Positions 1 to 11,304 are shown, numbered from the stretch's first letter. The stretch: DNA of 64,000 nucleotides from Aphelocoma coerulescens (GCF_041296385.1 NC_091017.1:78235055-78299054), one strand, 5' to 3'. Numbers and translations: made by a program. Notes: generated by a model from the sequence alone, not told the origin.

Positions 1-13
1 CCCCCCCCCCCCC
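1..13. repeat. poly-C run at window edge
   Basis: Thirteen C residues open the window. The run is cut by the window boundary, so its real length is unknown. Confidence 0.9.
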
Positions 14-1030
14 AGGAATGGTGTGGGCACTGTTTTTCCACCATGGATTTGGAAGGGGACAGAGGGAAGAAGCAGAAATGGGGATCATTTATAGGATCGG
101 GAATCTGCTGCTGGAAATGGGAGATTTTACTTCCCTGTCCCTGACAGTTCGTGTCCCCAAAACGACCTTTTTATTCCCTCTCTCTTCCCTGTTCTTTTTT
201 TCCCCCTAAATCCATGAAAAAGGAACCAGGGAACAGAAACATAAGGAATAAATCAGGGAAGAAAAAAATCCTTCCCAGATTTTCCACCGTGCCTGCGGAG
301 CGAGGTCTAATTTTCTTTTCCTTTCATTCTTCGGGAACAGAATTAAATCGGAATCCATCATCTTTTTTTAGGATCGTTGCTCATCCTCCTCTTTCCCCAG
401 GACGGCTCGTGCAGTTCCAGGAGCTCCTCCCGGATCCCCCTTGGAAAAGTTGGAATCCCGGCTGGTTTTTGGTGGCACTCGGACGGTTGCACAAGGAAAA
501 GGTCAGGAGGGACGGGAGCAGTGAGTCAGGCAGGGAGGGAAAGGAAGCCGGAGCTTTTCCAACTGAAATCCCGCCACAGATCCCGCATGATTCCAAAGGC
601 AAAATGAATCCCAGGCGCTCCGTGTTGTTGTTGACATTCCCAATCCCAGGCGGATTTAACGCTGCAGGGACGGCTCACGTTTGAGTTGAAGGGACCCGAG
701 TGCCGTGAAAAATGATGGAAGTGGGAATCTTTTCGGGATGAGTCAGCAGCCACGGCTTCCAGAAGCTGTGTGGGGAACCTGAAATATTCCACGGGAATGG
801 CCCGGATCGTTTAAGGAATGCATCCATTCCAGAGAAGTTGGATCTGGTGCTGAATTTAAGCTCCAGGCCCTCTCCGGGACTGGGAATGGCCGTTCCTTGC
901 TGGGCTGCAGTGGGAGTTGGGAATTGCTGTCCTGCCTGGAGCTGAATATTCCAACCCTCCCAGGGAGCTTCTCCGATGGATTTTCCTGTGTTCCCAATGT
1001 TCAGCTTCTTCCCAATCCCGGCTCCTGCAC
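14..1030. other. non-coding, nothing recognised
   Basis: Unique-looking sequence with no repeat I recognise. A 101-nt open segment at 401-501 lies between a pyrimidine-rich AG and AAAAG|GTCAGG, but such segments are common in this stop-poor DNA and I give it little weight. Confidence 0.5.
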
Positions 1031-1437
1031 TCATAGAATCATGGAATGGGTTGGGATGGACCTTAAAGCTCATCCCATCCATGGGCAGGGACACCTCCCA
1101 CTATCCCAGCTGGATCCAAGCCCCAGTGTCCAGCCTGGCCTTGGACATTCCCAGGGATCCAGGAACAGCCCCAGCTGCTCTGGCAATTCCAGCCCAGCCC
1201 CTCCCCACCCTCCCAGCCAGCAATTCCTTCCCAACATCCCAGCCCAAGCTCCCCTTTCCCACTGGGAAGCCATTCCCTGCCTCCTGGCCCTCCAGCCCTT
1301 GGCCCCAGTCCCTCTGCAGCTCTCCTGGAGCCCCTTTAGGCCCTGCAAGGGGCTCCCAGCTCTCCCTGGCTCCTTCCCTTCTCCAGGGCAACATTCCCAG
1401 CTCTCCCAGGCTGCCTCCAGAGCAGAGGGGCTCCAGA
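1031..1437 (-). mobile_element. CR1 LINE 3' fragment
   Basis: The left edge carries the reverse complement of the CR1 tail (TCATAGAATCATGGAATGG). The CR1 3' untranslated region follows, including the motifs GGGCAGGGACACCTCCCAC and GCCAGCAATTCCTTCCCAAC. It is 5'-truncated and joins directly to a second CR1 tail at about 1,438. Confidence 0.9.
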
Positions 1438-1541
1438 ATCCTGGAATGGTTTGGGATGGAAGCGACCTTAAATCCCATCCCATTCCCACCCCATCTATGG
1501 GCAGGGACACCTTCCACTATCCCAGTTGCTCCAAGCCCCAT
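1438..1541 (-). mobile_element. CR1 tail, second unit of a composite
   Basis: A second minus-strand CR1 3' end (CTGGAATGGTTTGGGATGG, then GGGCAGGGACACC) abuts the 5' side of the preceding copy. The junction lies at CCAGAATCCTGG. The same head-to-tail junction recurs near 18,631, 30,720 and 39,168. Confidence 0.85.
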
Positions 1542-1857
1542 TCATGTCCTTCCCCAATCCCAGTTTTCTGCTCCATGACCAGGTGTGTGCATGGAAAAAG
1601 GATTGTTCCATTCCAGAGGGTTCCCATGACCTTACTGGGTTTGTTCCCACTGAGCTTCACCTGAAATCCCGAAAGCTTGGAGCAGTCTCGGATCCCATTC
1701 CAGTGTAGAACTGAGGAACAAGGAATGTTCTTCCCTCATGGAGAATGTGGATTTTCCTGGAAAGGCCCCTCTGCCCTGGGATGGACTTCCCAGGGAAGGG
1801 AATGTCATCTACAGCCATTTCCCCATTCCCAGAAAAGCCGTGGCTGCCCCTGTATCC
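1542..1857. other. non-coding, nothing recognised
   Basis: Short stretch between two CR1 fragments. No open frame or repeat stands out. Confidence 0.5.
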
Positions 1858-1982
1858 CGGGAAGTGTTCAAGGCCAGATTGGACAGGCCTTGGAGCACCC
1901 TGGGATATGGGAAAATGTGGCTGGAGTTGGATCCAGATGGGCTTTAAGGACCCTTCCAACCCAAACCACTCCCTGATTCTGA
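1858..1982 (+). mobile_element. CR1 tail, diverged
   Basis: Plus-strand CR1 3' end: a GTTCAAGGCCAGATTGGAC motif, then CTTTAAGGACCCTTCCAACC and an ATTCTG-type end. It is more diverged than most copies here, so probably older. Confidence 0.7.
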
Positions 1983-2716
1983 TTCCCACTGACCTTCCAT
2001 GGCCTTTCCAGAAGGGAAAGGGTTTTCCTCGGCTTTTTTCTCCTATCCAACAGCAGTTTTTGGGTATTCCGTGACATCCCAAATGGAATTCGATATCCAA
2101 TTTCAGGGAACTGAGCCTTATCCTGAACTCCTGTCAAGGCATTGGAAGCAGCATCTTGGAATTAGGGCTGGGAATACTCAAATGCTCTTTCCCATTTCCC
2201 AGGAAACACAGCTGTCCATGGTAGGATGTCCGATCCTTGGATAGGCTCTAGCATGGAAAATTAAGGAACATCCGTCATCTTTATTGCACAGGTCATGATC
2301 CACAAGGTGCTGGACACAAGGAAAGAGATACGGAATGTGCCATTCCCAAATCCCGGTCTCTTCCCGGTCTTGGACCTGCCCTTGATCCTGCTTGGCAGGG
2401 GCTGGAATTTGACTGGAGTGAAACTGCTCCTAATTCCAGGATTCTTTGTGTTCCCAGCATGGCAAAGAATTCCATACGTGGCCACTGGAGCCCAGCGATC
2501 CATGGAAATGCTCAGGATCCATCTGGAGCTGGAGATGTGGCCTTTGGGAAAAAACATCCGGTGCTTCCATAATTTCATTCCCTGAATTTGTAGCTGCCTT
2601 TTTCCCACTTTAATTCCGAATAAATCCCTTTTCCTCCAGCTGGATTTGGGAACAGGCAGTGGACACAACTCATTCCCACTTTTCTTGGCTTGGCTTTGCC
2701 ATTAATTTGGGCTGGA
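1983..2716. other. non-coding, possible poly(A) signal on minus strand
   Basis: No repeat recognised. On the minus strand, AATAAA (plus 2,280-2,285) sits in the context TGTGCAATAAAGATGACGG, which resembles a transcript end, but no supporting exon was found upstream of it. Confidence 0.4.
2280..2285 (-). promoter_or_regulatory. possible polyadenylation hexamer
   Basis: AATAAA on the minus strand, followed by a short T/G-containing stretch. The context is plausible. The hexamer is common by chance, so support is weak. Confidence 0.2.
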
Positions 2717-2802
2717 TCACTTAATTATTAATTAATTATAAGTATTGTTATTTAATTATTAATACTAATATATTCATGTTAGTATATTAATAATTATTAA
2801 CT
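2717..2802. repeat. AT-rich low-complexity patch
   Basis: Made almost entirely of TTAATTATTAA-type words. It contains a small inverted pair, ATACTAA and TTAGTAT, separated by about ten bases. It is an abrupt composition change from its flanks. Confidence 0.9.
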
Positions 2803-5149
2803 GAAGAGACAACGATAATCCAGATAACATTCCAAGCTGGGAAAGTGAGGAGGGAGAGACATCGGGAAGAATCCCAAGACCTTCAGGAATAGCCGGAAAA
2901 ATGGGGGAGATATCAAGGAAAAAAGGTCCTGGCAGCTGTGGGGGTGGGAAATAGGGAAACTCCAAAGGGAAGGGTTTTAGTAGGAAAAGCATCTGGATAA
3001 AATTAGAGCTGGAAAGTGCTCGGGAGAGGGAAGGAGAGGAACAAAAGTTTTATGGGATTCACCAACAAATCCCGCTCTGTTTTTTAGGGAAAAAAAAGCC
3101 CAAATCCAGGGGTTATTTTTATCCTCCTTCCCCAAATGAAAGAACCGAAATTCCGAAAGAAAAGAAGCGGAGAAAGTCTCCTTCTCCTCAACTGCTGTGG
3201 AAAAATCCCCCTGATCCCCACTTTATGAAGCCATAAAAAGACTTGGAAGTTGATCCTGGCAGATGCCGGCGGGGCTGGTGTTGGAGGCTCAGATTTTTTG
3301 GGATGAGAGGGCTTGGAAAAATGCTCGGCTTTGGAATTGTTCTTAAAGGTCAGCGGGGTGGAGAAGGGAAAAAGGCAGAGCCGGGAGCTTTTGCCGCTGG
3401 ATGGAGCCAGGGAGCTCCTGGTGATATCTTGGAATGATGTCTCCCATGGAGCAGAGAATTCCGGGATGTGTTTTTTTGGGAATGGCCAAATTGAGGGTAT
3501 CCCTTCCTCCTGGGTTGTTCATCCGAGGTGCCTAAATCCATAAAATTGCTCCACTGAGTCGGAATTCCAGGCCAAATTCCCTCTGGCTGCTCCTTAAATC
3601 CAAGCCTGACGTGCTGGAGCTGAGGAGGGAGAGCTTGTCCACCTTTTTTCCCTGTCCAAGTGCTTTTGGTTTTCCCGTGGAGAGAGAAAATTCCCCATTT
3701 TGGTGCCTCATGGCAATTTCAAGGTGGAATTCCATCGCTCATTCCACAGCTCCGATGGATCCTGTGGTGCCTCCCCCTAAAAATTCCTTTGGAGAAGAGG
3801 AGGGATTAAACGGGAGCGGGGAAGTCCCACCGAGGTAGAAACAATTCTGCTCTGGGCTAGAAATTCCCATATTCCAGCTATTCCCAACATCCCCTGAGGA
3901 GCCACCCCGGGGAAAGATGAGACCGAACTCAGGGAGCGGTGAAAGATGGGATCACCCCCAAAATTCCAAGGAAAGTGTCCAAAACTGGTAAATCCTTGAC
4001 ATTCCAGCCTTTTTCCATGCTCGGATGTCAACCTGAGCCGCAGGTTTGCTTCTCCAAGAGATCGGGAATTGAGAAACTCCAGTTTTTAGGGAAAAGAGGT
4101 GGGAAAAGGAGCTGGAATCCCTGGAATTGAGATGGAGGTAACTCACCTGAGTCTGGTTCCGAATTCCAGGCAATTCCCGAATTCCTGGTTGCATCTTAGA
4201 TCCAAGGGAAGGAGCACAGGGACATTCCCATGGGACTCGAGGGATTTTTAGGATATTATTCCTAAGGAAACGTCCCAGTTGGAGCATTCCAGAGTACCTG
4301 GGGATAGGGAGAGAGTTCAAAGTCCAATTCCAGCATTCCGAAGGGAAAAGATTCCCAGAATAATTTTCCATGGATAAAATAAGAAATTCACACCCCCCTC
4401 AGCCTTTTTCTGGCTGAAGAATCCAGGGAATTCCAAACAATGGAATACACCCTGCATTCCATGGGGGTGGATGCTTCGTTTTTGACAGCTGAAAACTGGG
4501 ATTTAAAGGCAAAAATTCCAGGAATCCCCAAGTTCGGACATTCCTACCTGTCTTACCTCTCCTGGAAAATACATAAGGAATGTGGACTCAGACTCGGATG
4601 CTGGAAGCTGGGCTCTTTTCCAGCATTTTTCATGGAAATTCTGGGAAGGGCAGCCTGCCCTAGCCTGGGATGTATCCTTGTTTTCTCTGTTTGGAAATTC
4701 CGAGCTTTTCCAGCTGCTCCTGGTTGTGTCAGAGTTCCCGTTCTGCCAGTTTGGGTGGGAATCCATTTGTAGGATTTAGGAAATAAGGAATAAAATTTGG
4801 GAAGAGATGCTGGAAGTGCGTGCCGCAACCTCTGAAACAGGGACAGAATTCTGGGATAGTCGGGATTTTCCATAGGATCAGAGAGGGAAGAGAGCCCCAG
4901 GGCTTATCAAACACCCCAAATTAGGAAGATTTAAATCCAAACAACTTCCAGGCTGGGAATTGCACCTGGATAAGGCCTTTCCCATTTTTCCTTGCTCCAG
5001 TATGGAGCTTGTTGGATCCAGCAATTTTTTTTTTCCCAGTGGTTTCAGCTGGAATTTGGGCCCAACTTTTTGGGATGAGGAAACCAGAGTTAAGCTTAAC
5101 CTCAGCACTGGGAGGTGCAGCCATTCTGGGATGTTCTTCCGACTCTTCC
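2803..5149. other. non-coding, nothing firm
   Basis: No CR1 or tandem array. The part at 3,060-3,260 has fewer of the local GGAATTCC words and could be a conserved element. Several short open segments between AG and GT dinucleotides (for example 3,752-3,835) read as ordinary peptide but lack strong donors. Confidence 0.4.
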
Positions 5150-5313
5150 CGGATTTTCCCCCTCCTTTCCTGCCCCTCCCTTTTTCCCGGCTCCTTCCTC
5201 CCCTCTTTTTTCTGTGTTTTCCTCCTTTTTGTTTTTCTCCTTTTTGTTCCCCCCTCTTTTTTTTCCTCCTTTTTTCCTCCTTTTTCCCCCCTTTTCTCCC
5301 CCTTTTTCATTTT
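5150..5313. repeat. polypyrimidine tract
   Basis: About 160 bp almost wholly C/T on the plus strand, with repeated CCTCCTTTTT blocks. Mirror-like polypyrimidine tracts can adopt triplex (H-DNA) structures; that is an inference from composition only. Confidence 0.85.
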
Positions 5314-5617
5314 AAATCAAACTCCTCCTAATCTCAACAATTTAGGCCATTCTGTTGTTCCCTGTCTTACAAAATTCCCTCTGCTATTCCCACAGAAATC
5401 CAGCTCCCCGTGGCTGATTCAGAGGCTGCAGGAAGATTTTGTTGGACAAATCCGTGGACCAGGTTTGTTGTCACCCTGATGGATTTTGTCGTGGAATTCT
5501 TTCATCCTGGAATGACTTTTCCTTGCTGAGGTCACTCCGTGCCCTCCTCCCACAGATGCCCTGAGCCCTCAGGCACCTCTTGGTGGAGAATCCCATTCCA
5601 AGATGGCCTTGGAGACT

Positions 5618-5930
5618 TCTGGCAATTCCAGCCCAGCCCCTCCCCACCCTCCCAGCCAGCAATTCCTTCCCAACATCCCAGCCCAAGCTCCCCTTTCCCA
5701 CTGGGAAGCCATTCCCTGCCTCCTGGCCCTCCAGCCCTTGGCCCCAGTCCCTCTGCAGCTCTCCTGGAGCCCCTTTAGGCCCTGCAAGGGGCTCCCAGCT
5801 CTCCCTGGCTCCTTCCCTTCTCCAGGGGAACATTCCCAGCTCTCCCAGACTGCCTCCAGAACAGGGGAGCTCCAACTCTCGGAGCAACTCCGAGGCCTCC
5901 TCTGGATTCACTCCAACACCTCCACATCCC
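5618..5930 (-). mobile_element. CR1 internal fragment without 3' tail
   Basis: It matches the body of the other young CR1 copies from TCTGGCAATTCCAGCCC to the region near CACCTCCACATCCCT, but it has no ATGGAATGG tail. CR1 copies are normally 5'-truncated only, so loss of the 3' end points to a later deletion or another copying route. Confidence 0.85.
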
Positions 5931-6983
5931 TCTTATATTCCCTCATCTCTACTCATGACCTCCATAAAAACCCAGGAATTTCAATGTGGGATTTGCAGGT
6001 GGCACTGGCTGGGAATCTTCTCCAAAACAAACTCCACCAGCAGGAGAACCAGGCTGGAAAACCGCGCCGCAATTCCAAGGGCATGGTCCCAAAATGCCAG
6101 GGGCTGGAGTGAGGTTAAGCAGCCAAAAAAAACCCCTGGAGGGAGGCCAGGAAGAGCCAGAGGGGAAGGATCCAGGGTTTGGGATGAGTCATGTTGGGAA
6201 TGAGTCAGCAGCTGCTGTTCTATCCCAGGATTTATAAACAAGGTCACGATCCCTGGGACACCGAGGGAATTTTTCCGCTCTGGGGCTGGGACAGGGATTA
6301 GTTGACATCTTGTGGATTTAGGGTTCTGTGTCCTTTCAAAAAAAACTGGGAAGAGAAATCCCATAAAATGGATTTGGGTAATAAAGCACAGCTCGTGATG
6401 ACCCAGGGGTGGTTTAATCCAGGGAAAAGAAAGGAAACGGGAATTTTGGGATTTGTTTGACTTTGCCGCCCTTTAAGCCCAGTTTTTGTTCCATTTGTGA
6501 TGTCAGAATTCTTTTGGATCCACAAAAAACACAGAAACTCCATTCTGTGACACCATGCCTCCATTCCCATATCCCAGATCCTTGGAATTCCTGCTTCTCA
6601 GCTCCTCAGCTTCCTTCCTGCTGTAGGAATTGAGAAAATATCCCTGGAAAAGTATCTGAGAGGCCACCTGGAATCGTGTCCTTCCCAGAGGATCATCCCT
6701 GTGTCTGAGGCCTCCCAGCAGTTTGGATAATCTATTTTTAGAACTTGGAATTCCATCCCTGAATTTGTGGCTCTTTTTCCCCCTTTCTGCTGGACTTGCT
6801 GGATTTTCCCTGTGGAATCCATTACCTCAATCCTTAAAATGTCTTAAAAACGTGGGAATTTTACTCCTTGACTTCATAGGAAGGAATTCTTCTGTTGTTT
6901 ATTTGGAATTGCTAGTTACTCCCATTTTTCCAGAGTGTTGTCCCTTCAAATGCTGCTCTGGAAAAGCTAGAGTGCCAAAGCTT
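5931..6983. other. non-coding, nothing recognised
   Basis: Anonymous sequence with no repeat, RNA gene or convincing exon. Confidence 0.5.
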
Positions 6984-7175
6984 AGGAATTTTAGGATAAT
7001 TAAGTTGGAAAAGGTCTCCAAATCCATCAAATCCAACCTTTGAGCAAACACCACGACATTTGCAAATCCATATCCTGAAATATCCACCTGGACACTTCCA
7101 GGGATGGTGATTCCAGGTTTGTTCCGGTGCTTGATCACTCTTTGAGTGAAGGAATTTTTCCTGGAGGAATTTTTC
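6984..7175 (-). mobile_element. older CR1 fragment
   Basis: Diverged minus-strand CR1: TTGGAAAAGGTCTCCAAATC, CACTTCCAGGGATGGTGATTC and TGAAGGAATTTTTCCT. It belongs to an older subfamily than the GC-rich copies and ends just before a younger copy. Confidence 0.75.
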
Positions 7176-7208
7176 CCCTCCAGGGATGAGGAATGGTGTC
7201 CATGATGG

Positions 7209-7604
7209 AGCATGGAATGGGTTGGGATGGGAGGGATCTGAAGGACCATCCCCATTCCATGGGCAGGGACACCTCCCACCATCCCAGGTGGATCCAAGCC
7301 CCAGTGTCCAGCCTGGCCTTGGACATTCCCAGGGATCCAGGGGCAGCCCCAGCTGCTCTGGCAATTCCAGCCCAGCCCCTCCCCACCCTCCCAGCCAGCA
7401 ATTCCTTCCCAACATCCCAGCCCAAGCTCCCCTTTCCCACTGGGAAGCCATTCCCTGCCTCCTGGCCCTCCAGCCCTTGGCCCCAGTCCCTCTGCAGCTC
7501 TCCTGGAGCCCCTTTAGGCCCTGCAAGGGGCTCCCAGCTCTCCCTGGCTCCTTCCCTTCTCCAGGGGAACATTCCCAGCTCTCCTGGAGCCCCTTTAGGC
7601 CCTG
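7209..7604 (-). mobile_element. CR1 fragment with internal duplication
   Basis: Young GC-rich minus-strand copy starting at GCATGGAATGGGTTGGG. Near its far end the segment CTCCTGGAGCCCCTTTAGG appears twice (around 7,500 and 7,580), so the copy re-reads about 23 bp of its own sequence before ending. Confidence 0.88.
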
Positions 7605-8503
7605 GAAGTGCATCCAGTCTTTTTTGGGCACACTAGGATGAAGATGCCAACAGAATTCCCAAGGGGCTCCTCATTTCCCATGGAAGGTAGAACTTCTCCC
7701 AATAGGATCAGGAGAAGAGCTGAGGGCTCTGCAGGAAATCTGGGAATGCAGGACTAAAACTCCATGTACTCGCTTCCCAACCTCGATGCCGAGTTCCATT
7801 TCTGCCCAGCTTCGGACACGAACTCCAGCAGGGATGAGTCACCACCTGGAGAGGCCAGGATGGATGGAATGTATCCCATGGGGCCGGAATGTGCTCCCTG
7901 TAAACCTGGAAATAACCCCAAAAACCTCAGTGGATTTTCAACGCTCCCAAAATCCAACCTCTGGCTCAAAGAGCGAATTCCTCAGGAGCGGCTGTTGCAT
8001 CCCTGGAGGAAAAGCAGGAAAACAAAGGGATCCGTGCTGATAAACAGGGACCGTTGTTCAAGGGATTGGAGGATTTTTGTGGAGACAGCGTCGGATTTCA
8101 GGCTTCTCGCTCCTAAATAAACACTCCGGGATCCTGGAGCTGCGGCTGCCTCGGAGCCTGCGAGGGCAGGAATTGGGAATATGTGAAAAATGGAACAATT
8201 CCTTTCCTTCCCCACAGGATCCCAACTTCCAGGGAGAGGGTAGGACCTAGGGACAGAGCAAACCCCAGGGAAACACGGATTGGGAATTCCTGGTGGGAAG
8301 AATTCCAGGCAGGGAGAGGAGGGAGTTTTATTCCCAATGAGATTCCAAGTCACCTGTGCTGGGTTGAGTGGGGGATGGGAGGGATTGGGAAGGGTTAAAC
8401 AGGGCTGGGGATTCCCCATGTGCTGGGAATTCCCACCTGGATGCTGCTCCAGGTGCCAAGGAGAGCTCAGTGCCACTGATCCATTGTTTGGAGTTATCCT
8501 GAC
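7605..8503. other. non-coding, weak ORF on both strands
   Basis: At 7,754-7,969 both strands are open. The minus-strand frame ends in a stop shortly after GSEYMEF and follows a possible acceptor, but it matches nothing I recognise. Otherwise featureless. Confidence 0.35.
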
Positions 8504-8989
8504 CGCAGAAGGACGTGGAGCTGCTGCAGCAAATCCAGAGGAGGCCATGGAGATCTTCCAAGGGATTCTGGAGCCCCTCTGCTGTGGAGGCAGCCTGGGA
8601 GAGCTGGGAATGTTCCCCTGGAGAAGGGAAGGAGCCAGGGAGAGCTGGGAGCCCCTTGCAGGGCCTAAAGGGGCTCCAGGAGAGCTGCAGAGGGACTGGG
8701 GCCAAGGCATGGAGGGCCAGGAGGCAGGGAATGGCTTCCCAGTGGGAAAGGGGAGCTTGGGCTGGGATGTTGGGAAGGAATTGCTGGCTGGGAGGGTGGG
8801 GAGGGGCTGGGCTGGAATTGCCAGAGCAGCTGGGGCTGCCCCTGGATCCCTGGCAGTGCCCAAGGCCCGGCTGGACATTGGGGCTTGGATCCACCTGGGA
8901 CAGTGGGAGGTGTCCCTGCCTGTGGATGGGGTTGGAATTAGATGGGATTTAAGGTCCCTTCCCACTCGAACCGTTCCAGGATTCCATGA
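8504..8989 (+). mobile_element. CR1 3' fragment
   Basis: Plus-strand copy from GCAGAAGGACGTGGAGCTG through GGGATTCTGGAGCCCCTCTG to the tail TTCCAGGATTCCATGA. It shows the uninterrupted body across the point where four other loci carry a CR1-CR1 junction, so it serves as the reference for that junction. Confidence 0.9.
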
Positions 8990-9837
8990 ATATAACAAAT
9001 ATAATTCCAACATCCCAAATCCATCCTGGGGGCTTTCAGGAGGGACAGAGGGGCAAAATAATTTTGGGAAAAGCACTTTGGAAGCCTAGGGACACCTTGG
9101 ACACCTTGGATGCTCTCCTTCGGCCAACGCTGCTCGACCACCCAGACTTTTCCCATTCCAGCACAGATTCCACTTTCCCCTTCCCGTTCCTCGAATTCCT
9201 TCCCTAAAAACCCAGGCTGAGCTTGCTTAGCTGGGAGGAGCTGTTCAAATCCGTCAGGATTGATGGAAACCAAGGTGAGAGGCTGGAATTCCCAAGGGAT
9301 CATTGCAGGATTCCTCCTGTGGATATCTCCCTTCCCAGCCCCATCCCGGTGGATTTAACCTGGATCCCACCCTGCGGAGCAGCCACTGGATGAGTGCAGA
9401 TCCCTGGATCCAGGAGAGGGGGGAAGTTCATGTTCCTGGATGTCTTGGAAGGAGCCATCCATGATTCCCAGAAGGAAAATCCCGTGGAATATCCAAACTC
9501 CATCCCAGCAGCTGCTCCAAGCCTCGTCCATTACCTCCCTGTTCCCAAACAGGGATTCCGCTGGATTTTAAAATCCATTTTAAAAAAAAAGGGAAAAATA
9601 AGGAAAAGCAAACTCCATCATGATCCACAGGGAGAATGGCCAGGAAAACCTTGGGAAAGGAGGAGGAAGGATGGGAAAAAAGAGGGAGAGGCAGAGGGAG
9701 GGCAGATAGAATCGGGAATACAGCATGGAAGTGGCACAGGGCACCTGTCTTTGTTTTCCAGGGAATTTTCCGTGGAATCCTTTGGCCGGAGGGCTTCTCA
9801 TCTTGTCCCACCTTTCCAATCCGAGTGACCATGGAGA
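8990..9837. other. non-coding with one weak exon candidate
   Basis: No repeat recognised apart from an A-run near 9,580. It contains the possible exon 9,216-9,274 listed separately. Confidence 0.4.
9216..9274 (+). other. weak candidate exon
   Basis: A pyrimidine-containing stretch ending in AAAAACCCAG precedes a 59-nt segment with one open frame, LSLLSWEELFKSVRIDGNQ, which ends in CCAAG|GTGAGA, a good donor match. I do not recognise the peptide. Similar segments occur by chance in this GC-rich, stop-poor sequence, and this one does not join in phase with the candidate at 14,075. It is listed for completeness. Confidence 0.15.
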
Positions 9838-9921
9838 AATCTTTGGGATCATGGAAAAAACCTTTGGGATCATGGATGTGGCCTTTGGGTCCATGGAAGT
9901 GGCCCTGGGATCACTGGGATG
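9838..9921 (+). repeat. 21-bp minisatellite, about 4 copies
   Basis: Four imperfect copies of a unit close to CCTTTGGGATCATGGATGTG plus one base, with the last copy degenerate. Confidence 0.85.
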
Positions 9922-11304
9922 AACTCCAGGTGATTCCTTCACATATTCCCGACCCTGCTGATATTCCTGCTTCCATGAGCCAGGGAGTTCTCCAGGCCTG
10001 CCCAGGAATTTCATTCCTTTATTCCCTTTTTTCTGACACTTTCCTGCCATTTCTGGGAGGCGGGGAGGGGATGAGCCCACTGGGGTTTTTTGGGATCACA
10101 AATGGATTTTCAGGAATTTAGAGAAGGAGGATTTTCCCTCCTCCCTCAGCCCCAGACATTTCAGGATTTCCAGGACAATTCCAGGACAATTCCAGCTAGC
10201 CTTCCTCAGGCTCGTAGCTTGGAAAAGCTTCCAAAATGCTGGATGTGGGAGCTGCTCCTGGATCCCAAGGATTTTCTAGGAGCTAGGTTAACAGGATCCT
10301 CCTGCATCCAGAAATTCCTGGACCAGGGCTGCTCCTCCTGCCCTGAGATCCTCCTGCTCTGTGGGAATTTTTGGGGCTACAAGCCATCATTTTTGATTCC
10401 AGGGCAGTAAAACCACCGGGATTTGTCTCCCTCGGCCTCAATCCCGACTTTCCCCCACTCCCAAATCCTTTCACTCCTTTCCATCCTGATGCAAATCCCT
10501 TCTCCCCCTCCCGATTTGAGCCGAGCTTAACTCCAACGTGTTTTCCTTCAGGAATCCGCAGCCTAATCCAGAAAAAACAAAACATTCCCACAAAAGCTCC
10601 AACTCCATGAACTCCTGCCCCGGCCTTGACCGCTCTCCCTCCTCCCCTCTCTTCCCAACCCCCATCCCGATCCCGCTTTTCCCCGGCTCGCTGAGGTTTC
10701 CAGGAAATTTTTTCTCCCTGACGAAGGCACTTGCAAAAGCTCCGGAATTTTTGGGAGACCGCCCAAAAGGAGCTGGGATTGGATGGATTCGCCTGGATTT
10801 GGGAGCGGTGGGGTCGGAGCTGAATTGGCACACGCCGGAGGAGGAGAAAATCCCTGGAAAAGTGGGAGCTCCCTGTTCCTATGGATTTTAGGGGAGGAGC
10901 TCTGGTTCACCTCAAGGTTGCAGGGAACAGCTGGGCTGGGATTGGGAGAATTGGGAAGAAAACTGGGATGAGGCAGTTGGAAGAAATCCCAGGATTCCAG
11001 CAGCTCCCAGGTTAATGCTTGTCCCTTTTCCAGCATTCCCGAAGAATGACTGGGCTATTCCTTGTTTGTGTTTTTGGATAAGGATCCCCCACGCCCACTC
11101 CCAAATTCAATCCCAAAATTATTGTGTTTGGGGAAGGAGTGAGGGATGTTCCCTTTCCTGCCTGGATTGTCATTCCTGGGTGTCTTAGCTGGGCCAGGAC
11201 AATTGGGAAAGGGCTCTTCCAGCTGTACCCAGGGAAAAATTGGCTGGTGAGGATGATCCTGTGCCCAGAGGAGAATCCTCTGCATCCCAAAGGTGTGTCC
11301 CAGG
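9922..11304. other. non-coding, nothing recognised
   Basis: Somewhat C-rich around 10,440-10,700 with scattered CpG. No repeat, exon or RNA gene that I can support. Confidence 0.5.

Noticed and set aside
401..501. Possible exon between CTTTCCCCAG and AAAAG|GTCAGG
   Set aside because: Weak donor. Several equally plausible AG-open-GT segments occur within the first 12 kb, so it is at background level.
4153..4311. Possible minus-strand exon between CTATCCCCAG and CTCAG|GTGAGT
   Set aside because: The splice sites look good, but the interior is full of the local GGAATTCG-type intronic words and the peptide is not protein-like.
7982..9076. 364-codon minus-strand open frame
   Set aside because: Much of its length (8,504-8,989) is CR1 read on the opposite strand. 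The same peptide text recurs in every young CR1 copy in the window, on whichever strand the copy lies.
11178..11246. Possible plus-strand exon ending GGCTG|GTGAGG
   Set aside because: Short and at background frequency for this sequence. It mainly shows how often such segments arise by chance.
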